From: Pseudomonas sp. 30_B
GTDB lineage: Bacteria > Pseudomonadota > Gammaproteobacteria > Pseudomonadales > Pseudomonadaceae
Assembly (NCBI RefSeq): GCF_017491605.1
Contig: NZ_JAFGYY010000004.1
Location: 62,001 to 126,000, forward strand
DNA: 64,000 nt
Direction: 5' to 3'
Part shown: piece by piece, positions 37,827-45,722 of the stretch
Layout of the letters: every line of letters begins with the position of its first letter
Numbering within the stretch: the first letter of the stretch is position 1
Made by a program: the position numbers and the translations under genes
The notes under the pieces: model-generated
Database searches by the model: none
What the model was told of the DNA's origin: nothing
What the model saw: the letters and a program-made list of their open reading frames with translations, nothing else

Positions 37827-40484
37827 ATGCGTACCGAGCAACCGAAAGTCATCTACCTCAAGGATTATCAGGCGCCCGAGTACCTGATCGACGAGACCAA
37901 CCTGACCTTCGAGCTGTACGAGGACCACACCCTGGTCCACGCCCAGCTGGTGATGCGCCGCAACCCGGAGCGCGGCGACGGCCTGCCGCCGCTGGTGCTC
38001 GACGGCCAGCAGCTGGAGCTGCTGTCGGTGGCGCTGGATGACCAGACCCTCGAAGCCGGCCAGTACCAGCTCGACGAGAACCACCTGACCCTGCAGCCGA
38101 CGGCGAAGACCTTCACCGTCGACAGTACCGTGCGCATCCACCCGGAAAGCAATACCGCCCTGGAAGGCCTGTACAAGTCCGGCAAGATGTTCTGCACCCA
38201 GTGCGAGGCCGAAGGCTTCCGCAAGATCACCTACTACCTCGACCGCCCGGACGTGATGAGCAGCTTCACCACCACGCTGTCGGCCGAGCAGCACAAGTAC
38301 CCGGTGCTCCTGTCCAACGGCAATCCGGTGGCCAGCGGTTCGGAAGAGGGCGGCCGCCACTGGGCGACCTGGCAGGACCCGTTCAAGAAACCGGCTTACC
38401 TCTTCGCCCTGGTCGCCGGCGACCTCTGGTGCGTGGAAGACCAGTTCACCACCCTGAGCGAGCGCGAAGTCACCCTGCGCATCTATGTCGAGCCGGAGAA
38501 CATCGACAAGGTCCAGCACGCCATGGACAGCCTGAAGAACTCGATGCGCTGGGATGAGAAGGTCTACGGCCGCGAGTACGACCTGGACATCTTCATGATC
38601 GTCGCGGTCAACGACTTCAACATGGGCGCCATGGAGAACAAGGGCCTCAACATCTTCAACTCCAGCTGCGTGCTGGCCAAGGCCGAGACGGCGACCGACG
38701 CCGCGCACCAGCGCGTCGAAGGCGTGGTGGCCCACGAATACTTCCACAACTGGTCGGGCAACCGCGTAACCTGCCGCGACTGGTTCCAGCTGTCGCTCAA
38801 GGAAGGCTTCACCGTGTTCCGCGACAGCGAGTTCTCCGCCGACATGAACTCGCGCACCGTCAAGCGCGTCGAGGACGTGGCCTTCCTGCGCACCAACCAG
38901 TTCGCCGAGGACGCCGGTCCGATGGCGCACCCGGTGCGCCCGGATTCCTTCATCGAGATTTCCAACTTCTACACCCTGACCGTCTACGAGAAGGGCTCGG
39001 AAGTCGTGCGCATGATCCACACCCTGCTGGGCGCCGATGGCTTCCGCAAGGGCACCGACCTGTACTTCGAGCGTCATGACGGCCAGGCCGTGACCTGCGA
39101 CGACTTCGTCAAGGCCATGGAGGACGCCAACGGCGTCGACCTGACCCAGTTCAAGCGTTGGTACAGCCAGTCCGGCACCCCGCGCCTGGCGGTGGAGGAG
39201 CGCTTCGACGCCGCGGCGCAGAGCTACACCCTGACCTTCCGCCAGAGCTGCCCGGCCACGCCGGGGCAGAGCGAGAAGCAGCCCTTCGTCATTCCGGTGC
39301 AGATGGGCCTGATCGACAAGCTGGGCAATGCCCTGCCGCTGCGCCTGCAGGGCGAAGAACACGCCCACGGCAGCGACCGCGTGCTGCAGGTCACCGAGGC
39401 CGAGCAGTCGTTCACCTTCGTCGGCCTCGCCGAGAAGCCGCTGCCGTCGCTGCTGCGCGGCTTCTCCGCGCCGGTGAAGCTGAGCTTCCCCTACGACCGC
39501 GACCAACTGATGTTCCTCATGCAGCACGACGAGGACGGCTTCAACCGCTGGGAAGCCGGCCAGCAGCTGTCCGTGCAGGTCCTGCAGGAGCTGATCGGCC
39601 AGCACCAGCGTGGCGAGCAGCTGGTGCTCGATCAGCGCCTGATCACGGCTTTCCGCACCCTGCTGCTGGACACCGGGCTGGACCAGGCCATGGTCGCCGA
39701 GATGCTCTCGCTGCCCAGCGAGGCCTATCTCACCGAGATCAGCGAAGTGGCGGATGTCGAGGCCATCCACGCTGCCCGCGAGTTCGCCCGCCAGCAGATC
39801 GGCGCGGTACTGCACGAGCAACTGTGGGAGCGTTACCAGGCCAACCGCAAGCAGTCCCGCGAGACCGCCTACGTGGCCGAGGCGACCCACATCGCCCGTC
39901 GCAGCCTGCAGAACATCGCGCTGTCCTACCTCATGCAGAGCGGCAAGGCCGAGGTGCTCGCGGCCTGCCAGGAGCAGTACAAGGATTGCGACAACATGAC
40001 CGAGCGCCTGACCGCGTTGGCCGTGCTGGTCAACTCGTCCTTCGAAAGCGAGAAGGCCGAAGCGCTGGCGATGTTCGCCGACTACTTCAAGGATGACCCG
40101 CTGGTGATGGACCAGTGGTTCAGCGTCCAGGCCGGCTGCACCCTGCCAGGCGGACTGGAGCGCGTGCAGGCGCTGATGCAGCATTCGGCCTTCACCCTGA
40201 AGAACCCGAACAAGATCCGCGCGCTGATCGGCGCCTTCGCCAACCAGAACGCGGTGAACTTCCACCGCGTGGATGGCGCCGGCTACCGCTTCCTGGCCGA
40301 CCAGATCATCACGCTCAATGCACTGAACCCGCAGATCGCCTCGCGCCTGCTGACCCCGCTGACCCGCTGGCGCAAGTACGCACCGGCGCGCCAGGCGCTG
40401 ATGAAGGCCGAGCTGGAACGCATCCTGGCGTCCGGCGAGCTGTCCAGCGACGTCTTCGAGGTGGTCAGCAAGAGCCTCGCCTGA
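37827..40484 (+). CDS. pepN: Aminopeptidase N
   Basis: An 885-residue M1-family zinc aminopeptidase that trims N-terminal residues from peptides in the cytosol. The exopeptidase motif GAMENKG is near residue 267. The zinc site is H303, H307 (HEYFH) and E326. The gamma-proteobacterial PepN four-domain length is complete, ending VVSKSLA. The ribosome site is weak (AAGGGGCCC). Monocistronic with a strong terminator. Confidence 0.98.
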   Translation: MRTEQPKVIYLKDYQAPEYLIDETNLTFELYEDHTLVHAQLVMRRNPERGDGLPPLVLDGQQLELLSVALDDQTLEAGQYQLDENHLTLQPTAKTFTVDSTVRIHPESNTALEGLYKSGKMFCTQCEAEGFRKITYYLDRPDVMSSFTTTLSAEQHKYPVLLSNGNPVASGSEEGGRHWATWQDPFKKPAYLFALVAGDLWCVEDQFTTLSEREVTLRIYVEPENIDKVQHAMDSLKNSMRWDEKVYGREYDLDIFMIVAVNDFNMGAMENKGLNIFNSSCVLAKAETATDAAHQRVEGVVAHEYFHNWSGNRVTCRDWFQLSLKEGFTVFRDSEFSADMNSRTVKRVEDVAFLRTNQFAEDAGPMAHPVRPDSFIEISNFYTLTVYEKGSEVVRMIHTLLGADGFRKGTDLYFERHDGQAVTCDDFVKAMEDANGVDLTQFKRWYSQSGTPRLAVEERFDAAAQSYTLTFRQSCPATPGQSEKQPFVIPVQMGLIDKLGNALPLRLQGEEHAHGSDRVLQVTEAEQSFTFVGLAEKPLPSLLRGFSAPVKLSFPYDRDQLMFLMQHDEDGFNRWEAGQQLSVQVLQELIGQHQRGEQLVLDQRLITAFRTLLLDTGLDQAMVAEMLSLPSEAYLTEISEVADVEAIHAAREFARQQIGAVLHEQLWERYQANRKQSRETAYVAEATHIARRSLQNIALSYLMQSGKAEVLAACQEQYKDCDNMTERLTALAVLVNSSFESEKAEALAMFADYFKDDPLVMDQWFSVQAGCTLPGGLERVQALMQHSAFTLKNPNKIRALIGAFANQNAVNFHRVDGAGYRFLADQIITLNALNPQIASRLLTPLTRWRKYAPARQALMKAELERILASGELSSDVFEVVSKSLA

Positions 40485-40529
40485 TCCTCCCGCCGGCGCC
40501 CCGTCCGGGGCGCCTACTGTCTCGCTGAG

Positions 40530-40562
40530 GGTGTTACCAGCATTGGCTGGTAACACCTTTTT
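40530..40562 (+). terminator. Terminator after pepN
   Basis: A perfect 11-bp stem GGTGTTACCAG (40530-40540) with CTGGTAACACC (40547-40557), a 6-nt loop and TTTTT. Confidence 0.93.
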
Positions 40563-40658
40563 GTTACTTATCGAAATTAAACGATAGTCGCCTTATCGCT
40601 GGGATGAATTGGCGCCAGGGTGCCGGCCTGTCTGCGTCGGGCCTTCCAGGGGCGGATC

Positions 40659-40684
40659 GCGCCATTTCGAGAGACCGATGGCGC
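40659..40684. promoter_or_regulatory. Dyad GCGCCAT-N12-ATGGCGC upstream of the DUF1302 promoter
   Basis: A 7-bp inverted repeat (40659-40665 and 40678-40684) about 100 bp upstream of the predicted sigma-54 promoter. This distance fits an enhancer site, but no known consensus is matched. Confidence 0.3.
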
Positions 40685-40700
40685 AATCGGTCAGTGGGTT

Positions 40701-40719
40701 TGATCAGTGGATGATCAGT
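40701..40719. promoter_or_regulatory. Direct repeats TGATCAGT, candidate activator sites
   Basis: TGATCAGT occurs at 40701-40708 and 40712-40719, 11 bp (one helical turn) apart, and again at 40932-40939 just before the DUF1302 start. The first two lie 64-82 bp upstream of the -24 element, where enhancer-binding proteins or other regulators bind. The gap 40485-40956 holds only these sites, the terminator and the promoter. Confidence 0.45.
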
Positions 40720-40781
40720 CACAAAAAGTAGCGGGCCATATCTTTAATTTTTGTAAGCAAATCCAGCGTATTTACCGCAAT

Positions 40782-40797
40782 TGGCATCGGCGTTGCA
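40782..40797 (+). promoter_or_regulatory. Predicted sigma-54 (RpoN) promoter of the DUF1302-DUF1329 genes
   Basis: TGGCATCGGCGTTGCA matches the -24/-12 consensus TGGCAC-N5-TTGCW with one mismatch. The invariant GG (40783-40784) and GC (40795-40796) are exactly 10 bp apart. An AT-rich stretch lies directly upstream (40736-40775), as is common where IHF bends DNA. The transcript would start near 40808 with a leader of about 150 nt. Confidence 0.65.
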
Positions 40798-40956
40798 CCG
40801 GCCGATCCCGCTTAGCCTTTGCCTGGCCATTGGGTCAGGGGGCTTGTCGAGCACCTTGGGGGCACGACAACAAGGCCGTGGAGTAACGGCTGACAAGGCG
40901 AACTGCCCGCAGTGGCGGCGCCCTTACAGAATGATCAGTCCATGGAGTGAGTCCTA

Positions 40957-42924
40957 ATGGAAATCCCGGTTCGCAAGCGCGTCTTGCGTTTCGCTCCCGC
41001 TCGCGCGGGTTTTGCCCTGGCGGGCGTACTGCCGCTGCTGATGTCGGTTCCCGCCACTGCCGTCGAGTTCAGCTTCCTCGACAACGAGGTGAGCGGTTCG
41101 CTGGATACCACGGTTTCCTACGGCACCCTGTGGCGTGTGCAGGGGCAGGACAAGAGCAACAACGACATCAACGGCAACGACGGCAACCGCAACTTCGATA
41201 CCGGCCTGGTTTCCGAGGTGTACAAGGTCACGTCCGACCTGGAAGCGACCTACAAGAACTACGGTATGTTCGTGCGTGGCTCGGCTTTCTATGACACCCA
41301 GATCATGGACAAGCGCAACGACTACTACGACCACAACCAGCCGCCGCAGCCGAGCCAGAGCTATCCCAACAACGACCACTTCACCAGCGAGACCCGCGAT
41401 GTCGCCGGCAGCCGGGCGGAAATCCTCGACGCCTATCTCTATGGCAACTGGGACGTAGCCGAGCATCCGGTGACCGGGCGCCTGGGCCGCCAGGTGTTCA
41501 ACTGGGGCGAGGGCCTCTTCTATCGCGGCGGCGTGAACACCACCAACCCGGTGGACGCCGCCAAGTTCCGCCTGCCGGGCTCGGAACTGAAAGAAGTGCT
41601 GATGCCGGTGGAGGCGCTGAGCTTCAACGTCGGCCTGACCGATAACCTGTCGATGGACACCTTCTACCAGTGGAACTGGAAGGAAACCCGCCTCGACCCG
41701 GTCGGCACCTACTTCTCCGAGACAGACCTGTTCGCCGATGGCGGCAACACTGCCTACACCACGGTCGACGCGCTGGCCAACCCACTGTTCCAGAGCCTCT
41801 ATCCGCAGCTCTCGGCGGCCCATGTCGGCGGCCTGCAGGGCACCCAGTACCTGGACTCCAACGGCGTGTTCAAGGTCGCCAACGTCGGCAAGGACATCAA
41901 CGCCAAGGACGACGGCCAGTTCGGCGTGTCCTTCCATTACATTGCCGAGCAACTGAACTCTACCGAGTTCGGCTTCTACTTCGTCAATTACCACGCCAAG
42001 GAACCGACCATCTACGCCGACCTGAACAGCAGCTACGCCGGTCTGGACATGGACCAGCTGGCGGGCCTGGGCGGCTTCTCCTCCTACGACCAGCTGATGG
42101 CCGCCGCCGGCAGCGGCAACGCCATGGCCGGCCAGGTGCTGGGGCTGGTCAACGGCGCGGCGGCGGTGGACGTTGCCAACCAGGTCAACGCCCGTCGCGA
42201 GTACGTCGAGAACATCCGCATGTACGGCCTGAGCTTCAACACCACCGTGGGCGATGCCTCGGTATTTGGCGAAGTGGCCTACCGTCCGAACCTGCCGATC
42301 GGCGTAGCCACCACCAACGACCTGCTGGGCGACCTGCTGGTCCAGGCGCCGGGGCTGGCAAGCGGCAAGACCGTGAACATCGGCGGCCGTCCGGTGGCGA
42401 TCAACGACCAGATCCACAACTACGAACGCGTCGAGGCCTTCAATACCTCGCTGGGTACCATCTACAACTTCGGCCCGCAGCTGTCCTTCGACTCGCTGAT
42501 GGGCGTGGCGGAACTGGCTTCCGAGCAACTACGCGGCAGCAGCCTGCAGTACACCGCCTACGATGGCACCACCCGCTACTACTCCGGCCGCGGCAACGGC
42601 GCCTATGTCTCCGGCTATGACCGCGACGACCAGGTCAACCGCAACTCCTACGGTTACACCCTGTTGCTCTCGGGTACCTGGAACGACGTGTTTGCCGGCG
42701 TGAACGTCTCGCCGTACGCCGTCTACAAGGACGACTTCGAAGGCAACTCCTACCAGACCGGCAACTTCATCGAAGGCCGCAAGGCCTACACCCTGGGTGT
42801 CAAGGCCACCTACCTGAACGCCCTGGAAACCGAGCTGCAGTACACCGAGTTCTATGGCGCCGGCCAGAACAACGCTGCCCGCGACCGCGACAACGTCGGT
42901 TTCAACGTCAAGTACTCCTTCTAA
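40957..42924 (+). CDS. DUF1302 family outer-membrane protein
   Basis: A 655-residue DUF1302 protein. A signal peptide (cut near PATAVE, residue 33) is followed by many alternating beta-strand segments and a C-terminal phenylalanine (NVGFNVKYSF), the usual signal for outer-membrane assembly. The family is predicted to form beta-barrels and is often encoded with DUF1329 proteins and RND-type transporters in clusters for hydrophobic substrates. GGAGTGAG precedes the ATG. First gene after the sigma-54 promoter; DUF1329 follows after 59 bp. Confidence 0.88.
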   Translation: MEIPVRKRVLRFAPARAGFALAGVLPLLMSVPATAVEFSFLDNEVSGSLDTTVSYGTLWRVQGQDKSNNDINGNDGNRNFDTGLVSEVYKVTSDLEATYKNYGMFVRGSAFYDTQIMDKRNDYYDHNQPPQPSQSYPNNDHFTSETRDVAGSRAEILDAYLYGNWDVAEHPVTGRLGRQVFNWGEGLFYRGGVNTTNPVDAAKFRLPGSELKEVLMPVEALSFNVGLTDNLSMDTFYQWNWKETRLDPVGTYFSETDLFADGGNTAYTTVDALANPLFQSLYPQLSAAHVGGLQGTQYLDSNGVFKVANVGKDINAKDDGQFGVSFHYIAEQLNSTEFGFYFVNYHAKEPTIYADLNSSYAGLDMDQLAGLGGFSSYDQLMAAAGSGNAMAGQVLGLVNGAAAVDVANQVNARREYVENIRMYGLSFNTTVGDASVFGEVAYRPNLPIGVATTNDLLGDLLVQAPGLASGKTVNIGGRPVAINDQIHNYERVEAFNTSLGTIYNFGPQLSFDSLMGVAELASEQLRGSSLQYTAYDGTTRYYSGRGNGAYVSGYDRDDQVNRNSYGYTLLLSGTWNDVFAGVNVSPYAVYKDDFEGNSYQTGNFIEGRKAYTLGVKATYLNALETELQYTEFYGAGQNNAARDRDNVGFNVKYSF

Positions 42925-42983
42925 CGACAAGCATGCGCCGGACGTTCGAGACGCCCGGCGCGTGAATTTCACGGAGATTCACC

Positions 42984-44351
42984 ATGCGCAACATGCGTAC
43001 CCTGATCGGCGCGGCGGTGGCCCTTGCCCTGTCCGCCGGCAGTGCCCTGGCATCGGTTTCCGCGCAGGACGCGGCCAAGCTGCAGTCGACCCTGACCCCG
43101 CTGGGCGCGGAAAAGGCCGGCAACGCCGCCGGCACCATCCCGGCCTGGACTGGCGGCATCACCCAGGCGCCGGCCGGCTACAAGCCGGGCCAGCACCACA
43201 TCGATCCGTTCGCCGCGGACAAGCCGCTGTACACCATCACCAAGGCCAACCTGGACCAGTACAAGGCCAACCTGACGCCGGGCACCCTGGCGCTGTTCGC
43301 CACCTACCCGGACACCTTCCAGATGCCGGTGTACCCGAGCCGCCGCAGCGGTTCGGCGCCGCAGTGGGTGTACGACAACACCTTCAAGAACGCCACCAGC
43401 GCCAAGCTGGCCGAGGGCGGCAACGGCTTCGTCGATGCCTTCGGTGGCATCCCGTTCCCGATTCCGCAGAGCGGCGTGGAAGCGCTGTGGAACCACATCG
43501 CCCGCTACCGCGGGACCTTCGTCGTGCGCCGCGCCTCGGAAGTGGCCGTGCAGCGCAACGGCGACTATTCGCTGGTGACCTCGCAGCAGGAAGCGCTGTT
43601 CAAGTACTACCTCCAGGGCAAGAGCTTCGCCGACCTGAACAACCTGCTGTTCTACTACCTGTCCTTCACCAAGAGCCCGGCACGCCTGGCCGGTGGCGCC
43701 GCGCTGGTGCACGAGACCCTGGACCAGGTGAAGGAACCGCGCCAGGCCTGGGGCTACAACGCCGGCCAGCGCCGCGTGCGCCGTGCGCCGAACCTGGCCT
43801 ACGACACCCCGATCGCCGCCGCCGACGGCCTGCGTACCGCCGACGACACCGACATGTTCAATGGCTCGCCGGACCGCTACGACTGGAAGCTGATCGGCAA
43901 GAAGGAAATGTATATCCCGTACAACAACTACAAGGTCTCCAGCCCGGACGTTACGTACAAGGACCTGCTGACCCCCAGCCACCTCAATCCCAAGTACACC
44001 CGCTACGAGCTGCACCGCGTGTGGGTCGTCGAAGGCACCCTGAAGCCGGGCGCGCGCCACATCTATTCCAAGCGCGTGCTGTTCCTCGACGAAGACAGCT
44101 GGGGCGCCGCCGAGGTCGACCAGTACGACGGCCGTGGCGAGCTGTGGCGCGTATCGCTGGCGTACCTGAAGAACTACTACGAGCTGCCCACCACTTGGAC
44201 CGCCCTGGACACCTTCCACGACCTCCAGGCCCGCCGTTACCACGTGCAGAACCTGGACAACGAAGAGCCGACCACCATCGACTTCAGCCAGGCGGTGCCG
44301 GACGATTCCTACTTCAGCCCCTCCGCACTGCGTCGTCGCGGCACCCGCTGA
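42984..44351 (+). CDS. DUF1329 family periplasmic protein
   Basis: A 455-residue exported protein with a signal peptide (cut after GSALA, about residue 23) and a full-length DUF1329 domain (VSAQDAAKLQSTLTPLGAEKAGNAAGTIPAWTGG near the N-terminus, about 24-57; AWGYNAGQRRVRRAPNLAYDTP near 250; HIYSKRVLFLDEDSW near 360). The DUF1329 fold is likened to LolA/LolB lipid carriers, so a periplasmic lipid- or ligand-carrying role is plausible. GGAG is 8 nt before the ATG. Co-transcribed with DUF1302; a terminator follows. Confidence 0.9.
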   Translation: MRNMRTLIGAAVALALSAGSALASVSAQDAAKLQSTLTPLGAEKAGNAAGTIPAWTGGITQAPAGYKPGQHHIDPFAADKPLYTITKANLDQYKANLTPGTLALFATYPDTFQMPVYPSRRSGSAPQWVYDNTFKNATSAKLAEGGNGFVDAFGGIPFPIPQSGVEALWNHIARYRGTFVVRRASEVAVQRNGDYSLVTSQQEALFKYYLQGKSFADLNNLLFYYLSFTKSPARLAGGAALVHETLDQVKEPRQAWGYNAGQRRVRRAPNLAYDTPIAAADGLRTADDTDMFNGSPDRYDWKLIGKKEMYIPYNNYKVSSPDVTYKDLLTPSHLNPKYTRYELHRVWVVEGTLKPGARHIYSKRVLFLDEDSWGAAEVDQYDGRGELWRVSLAYLKNYYELPTTWTALDTFHDLQARRYHVQNLDNEEPTTIDFSQAVPDDSYFSPSALRRRGTR

Positions 44352-44371
44352 GTTCGTCCCGCGTTTGAAAA

Positions 44372-44395
44372 AGCCCGCCACCTGGCGGGCTTTTT
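44372..44395 (+). terminator. Terminator after the DUF1329 gene
   Basis: AGCCCGCCA (44372-44380) pairs with TGGCGGGCT (44383-44391), then TTTTT. It separates the DUF1302-DUF1329 pair from the YCF48-RND pair. Confidence 0.85.
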
Positions 44396-44546
44396 CTTGC
44401 CTGCATCCGACCGGCGGCGGGGCGAAAGTGTTACCACTCTCCCCATTGCAAGCCGCCTGCGACGCGCCTTACAGCGTTGCTGGCCAGCTGCAATCATCCT
44501 TTTGGATGAGGCCGCCGCCGCTTAACAAAAGATAACGTGCCGTTAA

Positions 44547-44576
44547 TTGTCAGCCCTGGCAAAGGCTGGCTATATA
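44547..44576 (+). promoter_or_regulatory. Predicted sigma-70 promoter of the YCF48-RND pair
   Basis: TTGTCA (44547-44552), 18 bp, TATATA (44571-44576). It lies 50 bp before the YCF48 ATG. The rest of 44396-44546 shows no clear site. Confidence 0.5.
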
Positions 44577-44625
44577 GCGACCACACTCGATACCGCCTGC
44601 AATAAGAACAAAGAGGTAAAGGCAT

Positions 44626-45708
44626 ATGCGTGAGCCCCAGTGGCGCACTACGAGCGAGCAGTCCGTGTCGGAGACTTCGCGCTCCGTCCCGATGTCGCGC
44701 AAATCGATTTCCCTGCTCGGCGCACTTTCCCTGCTGATGCTGTCCGTCGCCCCCTTGTCCGCCATCGCGGCGACCGAGGCGGCCAGCGACTCCAGCTCCA
44801 TTCCCTCGGCCAAGGCCACCAGCAGCCTGTTGCTGGGCGTCGCCCAGGCCGGCAAGCGCCTGGTGGCGGTGGGGGATCACGGACATATCCTTTACTCCGA
44901 CGACGCCGGCAAGAGCTGGACCCAGGCCAAGGTGCCGACCCGCCAGCTGCTGACCGCGGTGTTCTTCCTCAATGACAAGAAGGGCTGGGCCGTCGGCCAC
45001 GACGCGCAGATTCTCGTCACCACCGATGGCGGCACCACCTGGGCCCGCCAGTTCGAAGACCTCAAGCGCGAAGCGCCGTTGCTGGACATCTGGTTCCAGG
45101 ACGACAACCACGGCATGGCCGTGGGCGCCTACGGCGCGTTGCTGGAAACCACCGACGGCGGCCAGCACTGGGAAGACGCCAGCGACCGCCTGGACAACGA
45201 GGACCAGTACCACCTCAACGCCATCGCGGCGGTGAAGGATTCCGGCCTGCTGGTGGTCGGCGAGGCGGGCAGCATCTTCCGTTCCAAGGACTGGGGCCAG
45301 ACCTGGGAAAAGCTCCAGGGTCCGTACGAAGGCTCGCTGTTCGGCACCATCGGCACCCGTCAGGCCGGCACCGCGCTGGTCTACGGCCTGCGTGGCCACC
45401 TGTTCCGCACCACCGACTTCGGCGACAGCTGGCAGCAGGTCAACCTGCCCACCGCCAACGGCGGCGAGCTGGAGTTCGGCCTCTCCGAAGGCAGCCTGCT
45501 GGATGACGGCACCATCGTCATCGTCGGTCATGGCGGCAGCGTGCTGGAAAGCAAGGACGACGGCGCGAGCTTCAGCGTCGTCAACCGTCCGGACCGCCTG
45601 TCCCTGGCCGGCGTGAGCGCGGCCGGCAACGGCAACCTGGTGCTGGTCGGCCAGGGCGGTATCCACCTGGCTTCGGCGACCGGCGCCGAGCTGACAGAAC
45701 AACAATAA
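44626..45708 (+). CDS. YCF48-related beta-propeller exported protein
   Basis: A 360-residue protein with an export signal and a seven-bladed propeller built of BNR/YCF48 repeats: LYSDDAGKSWTQAKVP, VTTDGGTTWARQFED, ETTDGGQHWEDAS, FRSKDWGQTWEKLQGP and FRTTDFGDSWQQVN are five visible blades. The ATG at 44626 gives a 33-residue polar lead before the hydrophobic signal core (LLGALSLLMLSVAPLSAIAA); an ATG at 44692 gives a normal signal but lacks a ribosome site, while 44626 has AGAGG. YCF48 is a photosystem II assembly factor in cyanobacteria; here it probably chaperones or anchors the transporter encoded 14 bp on. Confidence 0.88.
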   Translation: MREPQWRTTSEQSVSETSRSVPMSRKSISLLGALSLLMLSVAPLSAIAATEAASDSSSIPSAKATSSLLLGVAQAGKRLVAVGDHGHILYSDDAGKSWTQAKVPTRQLLTAVFFLNDKKGWAVGHDAQILVTTDGGTTWARQFEDLKREAPLLDIWFQDDNHGMAVGAYGALLETTDGGQHWEDASDRLDNEDQYHLNAIAAVKDSGLLVVGEAGSIFRSKDWGQTWEKLQGPYEGSLFGTIGTRQAGTALVYGLRGHLFRTTDFGDSWQQVNLPTANGGELEFGLSEGSLLDDGTIVIVGHGGSVLESKDDGASFSVVNRPDRLSLAGVSAAGNGNLVLVGQGGIHLASATGAELTEQQ

Positions 45709-45722
45709 GCCGGGGAGCCTGC

